Shown: piece by piece, positions 8,829 to 19,254 of the stretch
How the letters are laid out: each line of letters opens with the position of its first letter
Position numbering within the stretch: position 1 is the first letter of the stretch
Program-made: the position numbers and the translations under genes
Notes under the pieces: model-generated
What the model saw: only the letters and a program-made list of their open reading frames with translations
What the model was told of the DNA's origin: nothing
The model's database searches: none
Assembly: GCA_003559735.1 (NCBI GenBank)
Contig: PWKN01000132.1
Location: forward strand, 1-41,315
From: Bacteroidales bacterium
Lineage (GTDB): Bacteria; Bacteroidota; Bacteroidia; Bacteroidales; UBA7960
Direction: 5' to 3'
DNA length: 41,315 nucleotides

Positions 8829-11534
8829 TTGTTTTCGTCTATGTTTTCTTTCTCTAGGATTTCTTTGCTGACAGTTCTTCTGGTTGCCTGTTCATTTATG
8901 CTTTCGGCCGGTAATACCGGACAGCCGGATGTATTTACCGTTATGGAAGCCATTGAATACCTGGAAGAAAAACATGAGGTGGTCATTTTCTTCCGTGAGT
9001 ATTGGTTTGATGAGCTGACTGTAACAAGGGAGGTGCTTGATCTGTCACTGCCCCAGGCAATCAATGCTTTAATCCGCGGCAAAGAGTTGTCTGCATTGTT
9101 TTTCCAGGGCAATGTGGCTGTGTTTCCCACCGAGTCGACAGCCGATCGCAGGCCTGATGCGCCACCGCAACAGATCATCATTGGCAATACAATGGAGATG
9201 GGTCGTTATCCGCGGGTGACCATTACAGGGAGGGTGGTCGACGGAGGGACGCGTGAACCTGTTGCCGGGGCGGCGATATACAGTTTTAAGATTGGCTCCG
9301 GTGTTTCTACCGATGCAGAAGGTTATTTTTCCTGGCGTTTGCCTGTTGGCGATCATCGCCTCCGCATCACGTCAATGGGCTATGAAGAATCGCTGTACAA
9401 TGTGCTGGTGGCTTCTGAAGGTCACGCACAGTTTCAACTGTTTGAACGAACATTGGAACTCAGCATGCATACCATCACGGCGCAACGTGCCGAGGCCAAT
9501 ATCGCAAGCACACAGATGAGTGTGATCCGTCTTGATGCCCAGACTCTCAGGGAAATGCCAGGAGCTTTGGGAGAACGGGATATCATCCGCGGGTTTACCA
9601 TGCTGCCTGGCATCCAGTCGGTGGGCGAGTTTGGTACAGGCTTCAACGTACGGGGTGGCAGTGCCGACCAGAACCTTATCCTGGTGGAAGACGTTCCGCT
9701 TTTTAATGCCTCCCATCTTTTTGGCTTGGTTTCGGTGGTCAATCCCGATATGGTTAACAGTGTTACCCTTATGAAAGCCGGTATGCCGGCACGTTATGGT
9801 GAACGGGCATCATCAGTGACCGACATCCGCAAGTCCGGAATCCAGTCTGACGAGACTTCGCTGAAAGGCGGACTGGGACTGTTGTACAGCAGGGCACACC
9901 TTGAAACGCCGTTGCTGGACAATAACGTAATGCTGTCACTGGGGGGCAGGTCTTCCTATTCTAACTGGTTCCTCGGGCGGATGCCCGACAGTGAGCTGAT
10001 GAACAGTGAAGCCGACTTTTATGATCTCAGCGGGGTGCTATCCTTTAATCCGGGATCAAAAAGTACCATCAGTATATTTGGATATCAGAGTCAGGACGAT
10101 TTCCTGCAGGCCGGGGAAACAGAGCACCACTACACCAGCCGCCTGACCTCTGTCCGCTGGAACTATGCGGTCACTCCGTCCCTGTTTTCACGGCTTTTGG
10201 CCGGGTACAGCGACTACTACAACCGTATGCGTGAGCTGCAGAAGATAAAGCCTAAGGAAGCATTTCACCTGGATAACGCCATAAGGTACCGGACCGTTAA
10301 ATGGCACCTCGAATATGACCATAATAAAGCCTATACATTCAATACCGGTGCACAAGCAATGGTATATGATGTTCGACCGGGACAGATTAAACCACTGGGA
10401 GAGGAGTCGTTTGTTGAAGCGCTGACCCTGGATAAAGAAAGGGGACTGGAACTGGCATCCTACATTAGCGGCCAGTATGCATTTGGTCCGGATCTCGGAA
10501 TTGAAGCCGGACTCCGTTTCGTGCATTTCCGGAACCTTGGTCCGGCGAGTGTCTTCCTTTATGACGAGGAAAAAACACGAAATCGCCAAAACATAACCGA
10601 TACCCTGTTTTATGGGTCAGGAGAAACCGTTTGGAGCGACTGGGGTGTGGAGCCACGGGTCAGTGTCAGGTACTTGTTTGGTGAGGTCAACTCATTAAAG
10701 CTCAGCTATAACAGAAACCACCAGTTTATCAACCTGCTGTCGGCAACAGCCGTGATGACCCCCACCGATATCTGGCAACTGAGCAACCGGTATATCAGAC
10801 CGCTTGTCGCCGACCAGCTTGCATTGGGGTATTATCATAATTTTAATGATCATACCATAGAAACATCCATAGAAGCCTACTTCAGGAAAATGCAGAATAT
10901 GCCTGACTACATCAGCGGTGCAAAGCTACTTATGAATGAAGCTGTTGAAACCGACATGGTCAATACCAAAGGCTATAACCTGGGTACGGAGCTGTATGTC
11001 AATAAAAAGACCGGGCGACTGACCGGGTGGATCAGTTATACCCTGTCTGCCTCTTTACGCCGTACCATGGAAACAGACCCTTCGCGTCAGATAAACCGGA
11101 ATGAATATTTTTCGTCTGACTGGGACAGGCCACACAATTTAACGATCAATGCCAACTATTACCTGTCGCGCCGGTGGCGCCTGAATACTACATTTACCTA
11201 CAGCACAGGTCGTCCGGTTACTTTTCCCGAACTGATGTTCAACTACCAGGGGCACCAGGCAATCCATTATTCTGACAGAAACAAATACCGCCTGCCCGAT
11301 TATCATCGCCTGGATGTATCGGTCACGTTTGGTGAAAACCTCCGTGTCGACAGAAGGGGCAAGGGAAGCTGGACCTTCAGCGTCATTAACGTGTATGGCA
11401 GGAAGAACCCTTTTTCGGTATTCTATAAACAGGATGTCCCCCATTCAGGCAACAGGAACAGGCAATACAGCCTTTATAAACTGTATATCATAGGCCGGCC
11501 GCTCCCAACGCTTACGTATAATTTTTCAATCTGA
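8829..11534 (+). CDS. TonB-dependent receptor with N-terminal STN-like and carboxypeptidase-regulatory-like domains
   Basis: Signal peptide, STN-like region, ITGRVVDGGTREPVAGAAIYS repeat, plug motif GFNVRGGSADQNLILVEDVPLFNASHLFG, long beta-barrel C-terminus. Confidence 0.9.
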   Translation: MFSSMFSFSRISLLTVLLVACSFMLSAGNTGQPDVFTVMEAIEYLEEKHEVVIFFREYWFDELTVTREVLDLSLPQAINALIRGKELSALFFQGNVAVFPTESTADRRPDAPPQQIIIGNTMEMGRYPRVTITGRVVDGGTREPVAGAAIYSFKIGSGVSTDAEGYFSWRLPVGDHRLRITSMGYEESLYNVLVASEGHAQFQLFERTLELSMHTITAQRAEANIASTQMSVIRLDAQTLREMPGALGERDIIRGFTMLPGIQSVGEFGTGFNVRGGSADQNLILVEDVPLFNASHLFGLVSVVNPDMVNSVTLMKAGMPARYGERASSVTDIRKSGIQSDETSLKGGLGLLYSRAHLETPLLDNNVMLSLGGRSSYSNWFLGRMPDSELMNSEADFYDLSGVLSFNPGSKSTISIFGYQSQDDFLQAGETEHHYTSRLTSVRWNYAVTPSLFSRLLAGYSDYYNRMRELQKIKPKEAFHLDNAIRYRTVKWHLEYDHNKAYTFNTGAQAMVYDVRPGQIKPLGEESFVEALTLDKERGLELASYISGQYAFGPDLGIEAGLRFVHFRNLGPASVFLYDEEKTRNRQNITDTLFYGSGETVWSDWGVEPRVSVRYLFGEVNSLKLSYNRNHQFINLLSATAVMTPTDIWQLSNRYIRPLVADQLALGYYHNFNDHTIETSIEAYFRKMQNMPDYISGAKLLMNEAVETDMVNTKGYNLGTELYVNKKTGRLTGWISYTLSASLRRTMETDPSRQINRNEYFSSDWDRPHNLTINANYYLSRRWRLNTTFTYSTGRPVTFPELMFNYQGHQAIHYSDRNKYRLPDYHRLDVSVTFGENLRVDRRGKGSWTFSVINVYGRKNPFSVFYKQDVPHSGNRNRQYSLYKLYIIGRPLPTLTYNFSI

Positions 11535-11541
11535 ACCCGTA

Positions 11542-12642
11542 ATGAAAAGATTAATCTGCTTATTATCCCTGCCGTTTTTTGCCATGTGGTCGTGCACCAA
11601 ATGGTTTGATCCGGCAATTGACCCGCCAGACAATGTGATGGCCGTTGAGGGACTGATAACCAACGGGACGGGTCCGCATTTTGTAAAGCTGTTTATGACC
11701 TCAGCCTATGGTGACCGTGCGCGTTACGAGCCGGTTGAACATGCCAGTGTGATGGTGAAGAACCAGGATGACGAATTGGTTGTCTTTTTTGAATCAGAAC
11801 CAGGCATCTACCTGTCTCCATCTGGTTTTACGGGCATAACCGGAGATACCTATACGCTCTTTGTGGAAACCACCCAGGGCGAATCCTACCAGTCGGGACC
11901 ACAAACGATCGTTCCGGGGATCTCGGTTGATAGTGTGGAGGTTGCATATGATGCCATTGTCCTGCCTGTTCAGGATGCTTTCGGACAAGTGACCTATGAG
12001 CCGGTCAATGGGGTGAAGTTTTTCGCCGATATTGATCATTTTGATGAGGGAGCCGCCAGAATGCGGTTTGAATCACAAGTATATGTACAGTATGTTCTGG
12101 AAGAGAAAGAGCCCTGGCCAGATCCCGACGACCCCGACTACTTGTATTGTAACCGGAAAGTGATCCTTGACAGATCAGTGAATGTGGCCATCCCGATGAT
12201 AGACATGCCCGAAAATACCACCCTCAGACACGAACTGGCATTCATGCCGTCATCGTTCAGGTTCTATGAGGGATCGGATGACTGGTTCCTGCGGATGATC
12301 GACCGCCGGGCAATCATCCTTCATCAATACAGTCTGAATGAGGAGAGCTACCTGTTCTACAGGTCACTGCATGAGCAGATGTCGGCAGAAGGGCGTATTT
12401 TTGATCCCATCTCCATGCAACTGAAAGGCAATATGATCTGTGTCAGTGATCCGGATAAACTGGTGCTGGGGCACTTCGAAGCCTCTTCATACAAGGGAAA
12501 GAGCTTTTTGCTGAATCCCGAGCCGGTTACGGAAAACAGATTGTGGCTGCACAGAAGGGAAGATCTCGATTATCTGGTAGACATGCCCGGTTCATCCAAT
12601 TGCATATTGCATCTGAAACCCGCTGGATGGATATACTACTGA
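11542..12642 (+). CDS. DUF4249-type lipoprotein
   Basis: Lipobox-like FFAMWSC; family-like N-terminus (VVEGLITNGTGPHFVKL-type) and position directly after a TonB receptor. Confidence 0.75.
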   Translation: MKRLICLLSLPFFAMWSCTKWFDPAIDPPDNVMAVEGLITNGTGPHFVKLFMTSAYGDRARYEPVEHASVMVKNQDDELVVFFESEPGIYLSPSGFTGITGDTYTLFVETTQGESYQSGPQTIVPGISVDSVEVAYDAIVLPVQDAFGQVTYEPVNGVKFFADIDHFDEGAARMRFESQVYVQYVLEEKEPWPDPDDPDYLYCNRKVILDRSVNVAIPMIDMPENTTLRHELAFMPSSFRFYEGSDDWFLRMIDRRAIILHQYSLNEESYLFYRSLHEQMSAEGRIFDPISMQLKGNMICVSDPDKLVLGHFEASSYKGKSFLLNPEPVTENRLWLHRREDLDYLVDMPGSSNCILHLKPAGWIYY

Positions 12643-12748
12643 CCTGTATTGACCAGGTTTTCCATCCGGGTCAGATGCAGGGCATCAAAAGCCGCATACA
12701 TCATCAAAATACAGATATGATCCAGGATAAACATAAATAATAGCCATA

Positions 12749-14557
12749 ATGCACAATTTTTTATTTCATTTACGCAAAAGAGGTCTATACGCAAAATCAA
12801 TGTGCATTGGTTTATTAATATCCCTCATGCTTTCTGGCATATATGTTTCGGGAATGAACCAGGTACATCCTGTGCCGGATGAACAGGTAATTCTTCATAC
12901 CGACAGGGATGCATACGTATCAGGTGAAGAGTTGTTTTTCAGGGTGTCATTGATAACCCAATGCGATCAGCACAGCAGTCTTGTTTACATCGCCCTGCGC
13001 AACACCCGTAATGAGATCATCAGTGGCGTTATCGCTCCGCTGAACCATAAAACGTCGTATGGAAGCATATACCTTGCCGATACCCTGTCAACGGGCTTTT
13101 ATCAACTCATTGCCTATACCGGGGAAATGCGTAATTATCCGGCTGACTGTTTTTATACCCAGACCCTTTTTATAGCCAACCGCTTTGATACCACCCTTGA
13201 GAACCTGCTTGAACTGGAAGAAGATCCATACGACAACCAGGATCAGGGAGGAGAACCTGGCACATATGCTACTCCTGAACCCATTCTTCCTGATCATACG
13301 ATTATCCGAATCAGCACCGACAAGGAGGTATACGGGCGCCGTGAACCGGTTCAGCTCACTGTCGGTGCTGAGATGCCTGACGGCTCCACAGCAGATATGT
13401 CTGTTTCCGTTACAGCAAAACATACCATCTGGCCGTTTCTTCACGAAGAGACTGATGGCGGGTGCGACAGGGATGCAGACCGACAATGGAGCGGGGATGA
13501 TGGAGTGCTGGTTTATCCAAGGGAAAAAAACGGACCTGTAATTGCGGGAAAGCTCATCAGCAAATCAGACGAAAAGAATAAGCTGGCAAATGTCAGGGTG
13601 ATCCTTTCATCGCCCGACACACTAACCGCCATTATGTATGCGCATACCAACGAACAGGGCCATTTTTACTTCACCCTTGACCCAACCTATTTTGGACGGG
13701 ATCTTTACCTGGTGCCAGACCACGGTACCTATGCCGGGGAGGCACCAGGAATAGTTGTGGCAGACCCGTTTGCCATCCATTCGTCATTTGAGGGCCATAC
13801 AGGCAGTATCAGTGTTGAATTGCCCCCATTGGTAAGGGAAAGCCAGGATGTTGTTGTGGTACAAAAAGCCTTTGAAACCCTGCACGGATCATTTGTAAGT
13901 GAAAAGGAACATGAGCATCGGTTTCCGCCCCGTTTGTATTCTGAGCCGGTTAGCGTGGTCAGGCCGGCGCGGTATATGCCGCTCGACAACTTCCGGGAAA
14001 TTGCCCGGGAGATCATGCCCTCAGTGAGGATCAGGCAGCAAAATGAGGACTGGCACATTCGTCTGGTCAACGATCAGACAGCGTATACATTCTTTGACAG
14101 TGCGCCCGGAGTCTTTCTCAACAGCATGCCAGTGGGTAAATTGGATGTCCTGATGGATTTTACTTCTGAACACATCCGCTCTGTTGAGGTTCACAACCTC
14201 CCATGGCGATACGGGTCCATGCGATTCGATGGTATTTTGTCAGTCTTTACCCACGACCATTACGATCCGGCCACTTTTCTTCCCGAACCCTTTTATGCAT
14301 TGCCTCCGGTAATTATGCACGGCAAGTCAACTTACGTGCAGCCCGACTACCGGACCCTGGGTTCAGAAGCTGACCGTGTGCCTGATTTCAGGCAACTTTT
14401 ATACTGGAACCCGCAACAAGTGATCAACGAAGAAAAAGAACTTTCTACCTTGTTTTATACGGGCGACCTGGAAGGAACATATGCCATTATTGTCAGGGGC
14501 ATACTGGATACGGGTGCGGTATTCCAGGCAATTCATTATTTTGAAGTAAAACTTTAG
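12749..14557 (+). CDS. Secreted protein with MG2/alpha-2-macroglobulin-like N-terminal domain
   Basis: VILHTDRDAYVSGEELFFRVSLI matches the MG2-like strand pattern seen in Bacteroidota TonB-associated proteins; signal peptide present. Confidence 0.6.
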   Translation: MHNFLFHLRKRGLYAKSMCIGLLISLMLSGIYVSGMNQVHPVPDEQVILHTDRDAYVSGEELFFRVSLITQCDQHSSLVYIALRNTRNEIISGVIAPLNHKTSYGSIYLADTLSTGFYQLIAYTGEMRNYPADCFYTQTLFIANRFDTTLENLLELEEDPYDNQDQGGEPGTYATPEPILPDHTIIRISTDKEVYGRREPVQLTVGAEMPDGSTADMSVSVTAKHTIWPFLHEETDGGCDRDADRQWSGDDGVLVYPREKNGPVIAGKLISKSDEKNKLANVRVILSSPDTLTAIMYAHTNEQGHFYFTLDPTYFGRDLYLVPDHGTYAGEAPGIVVADPFAIHSSFEGHTGSISVELPPLVRESQDVVVVQKAFETLHGSFVSEKEHEHRFPPRLYSEPVSVVRPARYMPLDNFREIAREIMPSVRIRQQNEDWHIRLVNDQTAYTFFDSAPGVFLNSMPVGKLDVLMDFTSEHIRSVEVHNLPWRYGSMRFDGILSVFTHDHYDPATFLPEPFYALPPVIMHGKSTYVQPDYRTLGSEADRVPDFRQLLYWNPQQVINEEKELSTLFYTGDLEGTYAIIVRGILDTGAVFQAIHYFEVKL

Positions 14558-14569
14558 TTAAAAATTTAT

Positions 14570-15340
14570 ATGTTGTTTGTTTACAGGAATATAACGCAAC
14601 TGTTTTCCAGATTACCATGTACATTGGCCGTGGCATGCTTTTTATTGCCGGGATGGCTTTATTCGCAGGATCCTGGCCGGCTCAACGACCATAGCAGCTA
14701 TCCCGTGCTTGCAGGAGAAATTGTATTTCCTGAAGTCCGCTACAGCGGATCACCTTATCTTTTTGACCGGTTTACAGGGGGATATGTGGTGCTGTTGCCG
14801 GGAGAACAGGTTGCGGTTGACTATATGCGCTATGATGCGCTAAATGACGATCTGATGTGGATGCAGCCCGGCGAGGAAGGCCTGGTCAGGATAGACAAAA
14901 AGCTTATTGCCGGTTTTGGTTTGCAGCATCCGTGGCAGGACAGCCTGATGTGGTTTTACAGGAATGCGGTGGCCGGAGTAGGCGGACTCAGTTGTGGGGA
15001 TTGCTTTTTACAGGTATTGCACGAGGGGAATTTTTCCCTGTATGCAAGGCGCAGAAAGAGGATTACCTCCAGGTCGGAGACCATAACGGTAGGGGGACAG
15101 TCGCAACAGGTGCGTATACTGGATGATGATTTTTTATACATGCTCGTCACCCCTGACGGCCAAACAAAAACAATGCGTCCCACGAGGCGTTCTTTTATCA
15201 ATGCATTTCCTGGTCACACAAGAGATCTCAGAAGGGTCATGCGAAGGTACAATATACAGGTCAGCCAGGACAAGGAGCTGACAGAGGCCGTGAAATGGCT
15301 CAATGCATTCATTGAAAAAGAACCCGGTTTTTTTGAATGA
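14570..15340 (+). CDS. Secreted hypothetical protein, last gene of the TonB-linked cluster
   Basis: Signal peptide-like N-terminus ending WLYSQ; intact 256-aa ORF 13 nt downstream of the previous gene; no recognised domain. Confidence 0.65.
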   Translation: MLFVYRNITQLFSRLPCTLAVACFLLPGWLYSQDPGRLNDHSSYPVLAGEIVFPEVRYSGSPYLFDRFTGGYVVLLPGEQVAVDYMRYDALNDDLMWMQPGEEGLVRIDKKLIAGFGLQHPWQDSLMWFYRNAVAGVGGLSCGDCFLQVLHEGNFSLYARRRKRITSRSETITVGGQSQQVRILDDDFLYMLVTPDGQTKTMRPTRRSFINAFPGHTRDLRRVMRRYNIQVSQDKELTEAVKWLNAFIEKEPGFFE

Positions 15341-15349
15341 CAATTGTTG

Positions 15350-15357
15350 TACCTTTG
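15350..15357 (+). promoter_or_regulatory. Candidate -7 element upstream of the GT4 gene
   Basis: TACCTTTG (TAnnTTTG) about 29 nt before the TTG start of the downstream CDS. Confidence 0.4.
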
Positions 15358-15385
15358 CGGCTTTGGATCAATTGTCAGGTAAGCT

Positions 15386-16528
15386 TTGGCCAGCATCTGC
15401 ATACTAGGACCAGCATATCCCCTGAAAGGCGGGGGAATGGCCACCTTCAACGAAAGGCTGGCACGTGCTTTTATGCATATGGGGCACAAGGTAAAAATGA
15501 TTACTTTTTCCCTGCAGTATCCCACCTTACTTTTTCCCGGAAAAACACAACGTTCGTCCGAACCACCACCTGATGATCTGGATATCAGCGTAAGGGTCAA
15601 CAGCATTAATCCGGTCAACTGGTACAGGGTGGGACGTGAGATCGGCCATATGGCGCCTGATCTGCTTGTTATAAGGTACTGGCTGCCATTTATGGCGCCC
15701 TGCCTGGGAACGATCGCTGCCATTGCGAAAAGGAACAACCATTCAAGGGTGGTGGCCATCACCGACAACATTGTCCCGCATGAAAAAAGACCGGGTGACA
15801 GGTTCCTGACAAAATACTTTCTGAAACGGGTACACAGTTTTGTCACAATGTCTGATACGGTCAGAAATGATTTGATCAGATTTGGTGTTTCCACGAAACG
15901 GATCCGTCAATGCCTGCATCCTTTGTATGATCATTTCGGGGAGGCGGTGGACAAAGAAATGGCCCGTACAGCGCTGGAAATAAAAAAAGATGGTTTCCTT
16001 GCCCTGTTTTTTGGGTTTGTAAGGGAATACAAAGGACTTGATATTCTTCTTAAAGCACTTGCCCATCCGCGGCTGAAGCAGCTGAAACCTTCCTTGCTGG
16101 TAGCAGGTGAATTCTATACCGACGCGGAAAAATACCACCGCCTGGCCAGGTCACTGGATGTGTACGACCGGGTAATATGGCACAATCATTTCATCCCTTC
16201 AGAAAAAGTAAGGTTCTATTTTTCTGCGGCCGACCTTGTGGTTCAACCCTACAAAAGTGCTACCCAGAGCGGTGTAACACAAATTGCCTATCATTTTGAG
16301 AAACCAATGGTGGTGACCAATGTAGGGGGATTGCCTGAAATGGTGACCCATGGCAGGGGAGGATTGGTGGTCGAGGCCAGTGCTGAAGCAATAGGTAATG
16401 CGATGGCCGGTTTTTTTTCACAGGATGATATGGGCAGATCCATGCAAAACACATTAAAACAGGAAAAGAAACGTTTTTCATGGGACAGGCTAGTTAATTG
16501 CCTGCTGGACTCAATGGACAATATTTGA
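15386..16528 (+). CDS. Family 4 glycosyltransferase
   Basis: GPAYPLKGGGMATFNERLARAFM, LVAGEFY, SATQSGVTQIAYHFEKPMVVTNVGGLPEMV. TTG start. Confidence 0.88.
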   Translation: MASICILGPAYPLKGGGMATFNERLARAFMHMGHKVKMITFSLQYPTLLFPGKTQRSSEPPPDDLDISVRVNSINPVNWYRVGREIGHMAPDLLVIRYWLPFMAPCLGTIAAIAKRNNHSRVVAITDNIVPHEKRPGDRFLTKYFLKRVHSFVTMSDTVRNDLIRFGVSTKRIRQCLHPLYDHFGEAVDKEMARTALEIKKDGFLALFFGFVREYKGLDILLKALAHPRLKQLKPSLLVAGEFYTDAEKYHRLARSLDVYDRVIWHNHFIPSEKVRFYFSAADLVVQPYKSATQSGVTQIAYHFEKPMVVTNVGGLPEMVTHGRGGLVVEASAEAIGNAMAGFFSQDDMGRSMQNTLKQEKKRFSWDRLVNCLLDSMDNI

Positions 16529-16534
16529 CACGAA

Positions 16535-17110
16535 ATGGAGATAAAAAGACAGATCATTGATTCAATCGAGCTTAGGAATAATATCCTGGCAGACAAAGAG
16601 ATGATTGAACAAATGGAGGAATGCATCCGTTTGATCGTACAGGGATATAAGAACAATGGCAAGGTATTGTTTTGCGGAAACGGGGGCAGTGCAGCCGATG
16701 CCCAGCACCTGGCTGCAGAACTGAGCGGAAGGTTTTACTATGAAAGGCCACCACTCAATGCGGAGGCGCTCCACGTGAATACATCCTTTGTAACAGCCAC
16801 TGCCAATGACCATTCTTACCACAAGATATTTGAACGGATGCTGGAGGCGGTGGCCAGGGAAGGAGATGTGCTGATGGCTTTTTCGACATCCGGAACATCA
16901 CCCAATGTCATTTGTGCACTTGATAAAGCGAAACAGCTGAAAATGAAAATAATAGGTTTTACCGGCGCCCACGGCCGCAATATGGATGAAAAATGTGATG
17001 TTTTGCTGAAGGTCCCGTCAGAAGATACGGCAAGGATACAGGAAATACATATGCTGTTGGGACACATCATTTGCGAAAATGTTGAATCAATTCTTTTTCC
17101 GGTGAAATGA
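16535..17110 (+). CDS. gmhA: D-sedoheptulose-7-phosphate isomerase (SIS domain)
   Basis: VLFCGNGGSAADAQHLAAELSGRF, AFSTSGTSPNV. Confidence 0.92.
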   Translation: MEIKRQIIDSIELRNNILADKEMIEQMEECIRLIVQGYKNNGKVLFCGNGGSAADAQHLAAELSGRFYYERPPLNAEALHVNTSFVTATANDHSYHKIFERMLEAVAREGDVLMAFSTSGTSPNVICALDKAKQLKMKIIGFTGAHGRNMDEKCDVLLKVPSEDTARIQEIHMLLGHIICENVESILFPVK

Positions 17111-17679
17111 TCAATGCAACCAGACCAGCATTCGGAGCGTGGACCTTGTTTTTGGATCGCGACGGGGTGCTGAACAAACGACAGATGAACGGGTATGTTA
17201 CCAGACCTGAAGATTATGAATGGTTGCCGGGAAGTTTAAAAAGCCTTGCAGCCCTTTCACAGGCATTCAGGCATATAGTGGTTGTCACAAACCAGCAAGG
17301 TGTTGGCAAAGGGTTTATGAAGAAGGAAGACCTGGATGCCATCCATGCGAAAATGATGGGGGATGTATACGCGGCAAATGGCCGTATTGATGCCATATAT
17401 GCAGCAACCGGCTTGCGTTGTAACGACAGTTTCAGAAGAAAACCCGGGACAGGGATGGCGCTCGAGGCCAAAAAGGATTTTCCGGCCATCCGCTTCGACC
17501 TGTCTGTGATGGTGGGAGATACCTTTACTGACATGCTTTTTGGCCACCGGATGCATATGCAAACCATACTGATCAGCAAAACAAAAAACTTTCCGCACAA
17601 CCATTATCCACTGGTACAATATCAGTTTGCCAGTCTGCAGGAGTGCGCCGCATTCTTACTGACCAGAAAAAGAACCTGA
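17107..17679 (+). CDS. gmhB: D-glycero-D-manno-heptose 1,7-bisphosphate phosphatase (HAD)
   Basis: LFLDRDGVLN, VVTNQQGVGKG, MVGDTFTDML; ATGA overlap with gmhA. Confidence 0.9.
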   Translation: MINATRPAFGAWTLFLDRDGVLNKRQMNGYVTRPEDYEWLPGSLKSLAALSQAFRHIVVVTNQQGVGKGFMKKEDLDAIHAKMMGDVYAANGRIDAIYAATGLRCNDSFRRKPGTGMALEAKKDFPAIRFDLSVMVGDTFTDMLFGHRMHMQTILISKTKNFPHNHYPLVQYQFASLQECAAFLLTRKRT

Positions 17680-17682
17680 ACC

Positions 17683-18783
17683 ATGTCAAAAGGAAAAGTA
17701 TTGATGGCCATGAGCGGAGGATTAGACAGCAGCATGGCAGCAATGATGCTCATCAGTGAGGGGTACGAGCTGGTTGGGATCACCATGAAGACCTGGGAAT
17801 ATGGCCCGGCCGACATACCAGGTAAGGAAACCGGGTGCTGCAGTCTCGATTCCATACATGATGCACGCCACCTTGCTGTCAAACTTGGTTTCCCACACTA
17901 TGTACTGGATATCCGCGAAGAGTTCAATCACTTTATCGTCAATGATTTCGTTGATCAGTACCTAATGGGACGTACACCCAATCCATGCGTGCTCTGTAAC
18001 ACCCATATCAAATGGGCTGCAATGCTGAAAAGGGCTGACCAGCTCAACTGCACCTACATTGCAACCGGACATTATGCCAATGTAAGGGAAGAAAGCCAGC
18101 GTATGATTCTTTCACAGGGAGCTGACAAGGATAAAGACCAAAGCTACGTTTTATGGGGACTGTCACAGGAGTTCCTGGGGCGTACCCTGTTTCCACTTGG
18201 CGGCCATACAAAATCAGAAATCCGTAAAATGGCAAAAGATGCCGGATTTGATGATATTGCTGAAAAAAAGGAAAGCTACGAAATATGCTTTATCCCCGAT
18301 AACGATTACCGGAGGTTTCTTAAAGAACAAATGGCTTTGAGGGATAAAAAAATTCCCCCGGGCGACTTTGTTGATGGGCAGGGGAATATTCTTGGCCAAC
18401 ACAAGGGGTTTCAGAATTATACCATTGGACAGCGAAAGGGACTGAATATTGCTGTGGGTGAACCGCTGTATGTAAAAAAGATCATTCCTGAGACAAATAC
18501 GATCGTACTGGGCACCAAACAGGAGACCTTTGCGAGTGAATTTTACGTGAACGGAATAAACCTCATCAAATACGAAAAACTCCACGAACCAATACCAGTC
18601 ACTGTTAAAGTGCGGTATAAAGATCAGGGTACCCCTGCATCACTTACCTGTCTTCCCGACCAGCAATCTGCACTGGTAAAACTTCAACAACCGGTTTTTG
18701 CAATTACTCCCGGACAATCAGCTGTATTTTTCGACGGCAATGATGTCGTAGGGGGTGGTTTTATTGAAAAAATCAGCAAATAA
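17683..18783 (+). CDS. mnmA: tRNA-specific 2-thiouridylase
   Basis: AMSGGLDSSMAAMML PP-loop, GRTPNPCVLCNTHIKW, GQRKGL. Confidence 0.95.
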   Translation: MSKGKVLMAMSGGLDSSMAAMMLISEGYELVGITMKTWEYGPADIPGKETGCCSLDSIHDARHLAVKLGFPHYVLDIREEFNHFIVNDFVDQYLMGRTPNPCVLCNTHIKWAAMLKRADQLNCTYIATGHYANVREESQRMILSQGADKDKDQSYVLWGLSQEFLGRTLFPLGGHTKSEIRKMAKDAGFDDIAEKKESYEICFIPDNDYRRFLKEQMALRDKKIPPGDFVDGQGNILGQHKGFQNYTIGQRKGLNIAVGEPLYVKKIIPETNTIVLGTKQETFASEFYVNGINLIKYEKLHEPIPVTVKVRYKDQGTPASLTCLPDQQSALVKLQQPVFAITPGQSAVFFDGNDVVGGGFIEKISK

Positions 18784-18871
18784 CTGCGCATACAATTGTG
18801 AAATTTTATAATTGACACTTGATTGATGAGTTTATAAATGTATACACATTGCCATTCGCAAACAAGATAAC

Positions 18872-19015
18872 AGCCTATAAAATTGATAAATAGCTGATAG
18901 TGCAAGTATACAGATGTAAATTTTATTGGTTTGTATATGTGAATTAAGCTGCGGTGCATATATCCGGTAATTTCCGACAATTTCTTATAAAAATATTAGC
19001 CTATAAAGTTGTTTA
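18872..19015. repeat. Imperfect 18-bp direct repeat in an AT-rich intergenic region
   Basis: AGCCTATAAAATTGATAA (18872-18889) and AGCCTATAAAGTTGTTTA (18998-19015). Confidence 0.4.
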
Positions 19016-19165
19016 TCAGTTATTTAATATATATATTTAGACCATTTAATGAGCGTTTTCAGTATTTTTTAGTATGTCTTTAAAATTTTTATTAATTATT
19101 GTATTATATTGCTATATAGTATATTATAACATACAACTACAGTTATTATTGAAAAATCGCAATAG

Positions 19166-19254
19166 TTACATTTGTGAAATGCATCATTTTTTACATAGTT
19201 GAACTCATTGTTTTCTGATTTTTTCTATCTTTACACAAATGTAAAGTATTTACA
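19166..19254 (+). promoter_or_regulatory. Candidate promoter/operator cluster of the XRE regulator
   Basis: TATCTTTA -7-like motif (19226-19233) overlaps TTTACA-CAAA-TGTAAA (19230-19245), followed by TTTACA (19249-19254). Related TTACATTTGTGAAA lies at 19166-19179. Confidence 0.5.

Noticed and set aside
12642-12670. Hairpin ACCTG-TATTGAC-CAGGT after the DUF4249 gene as a terminator
   Set aside because: Only 5 bp with a short interrupted T-run.
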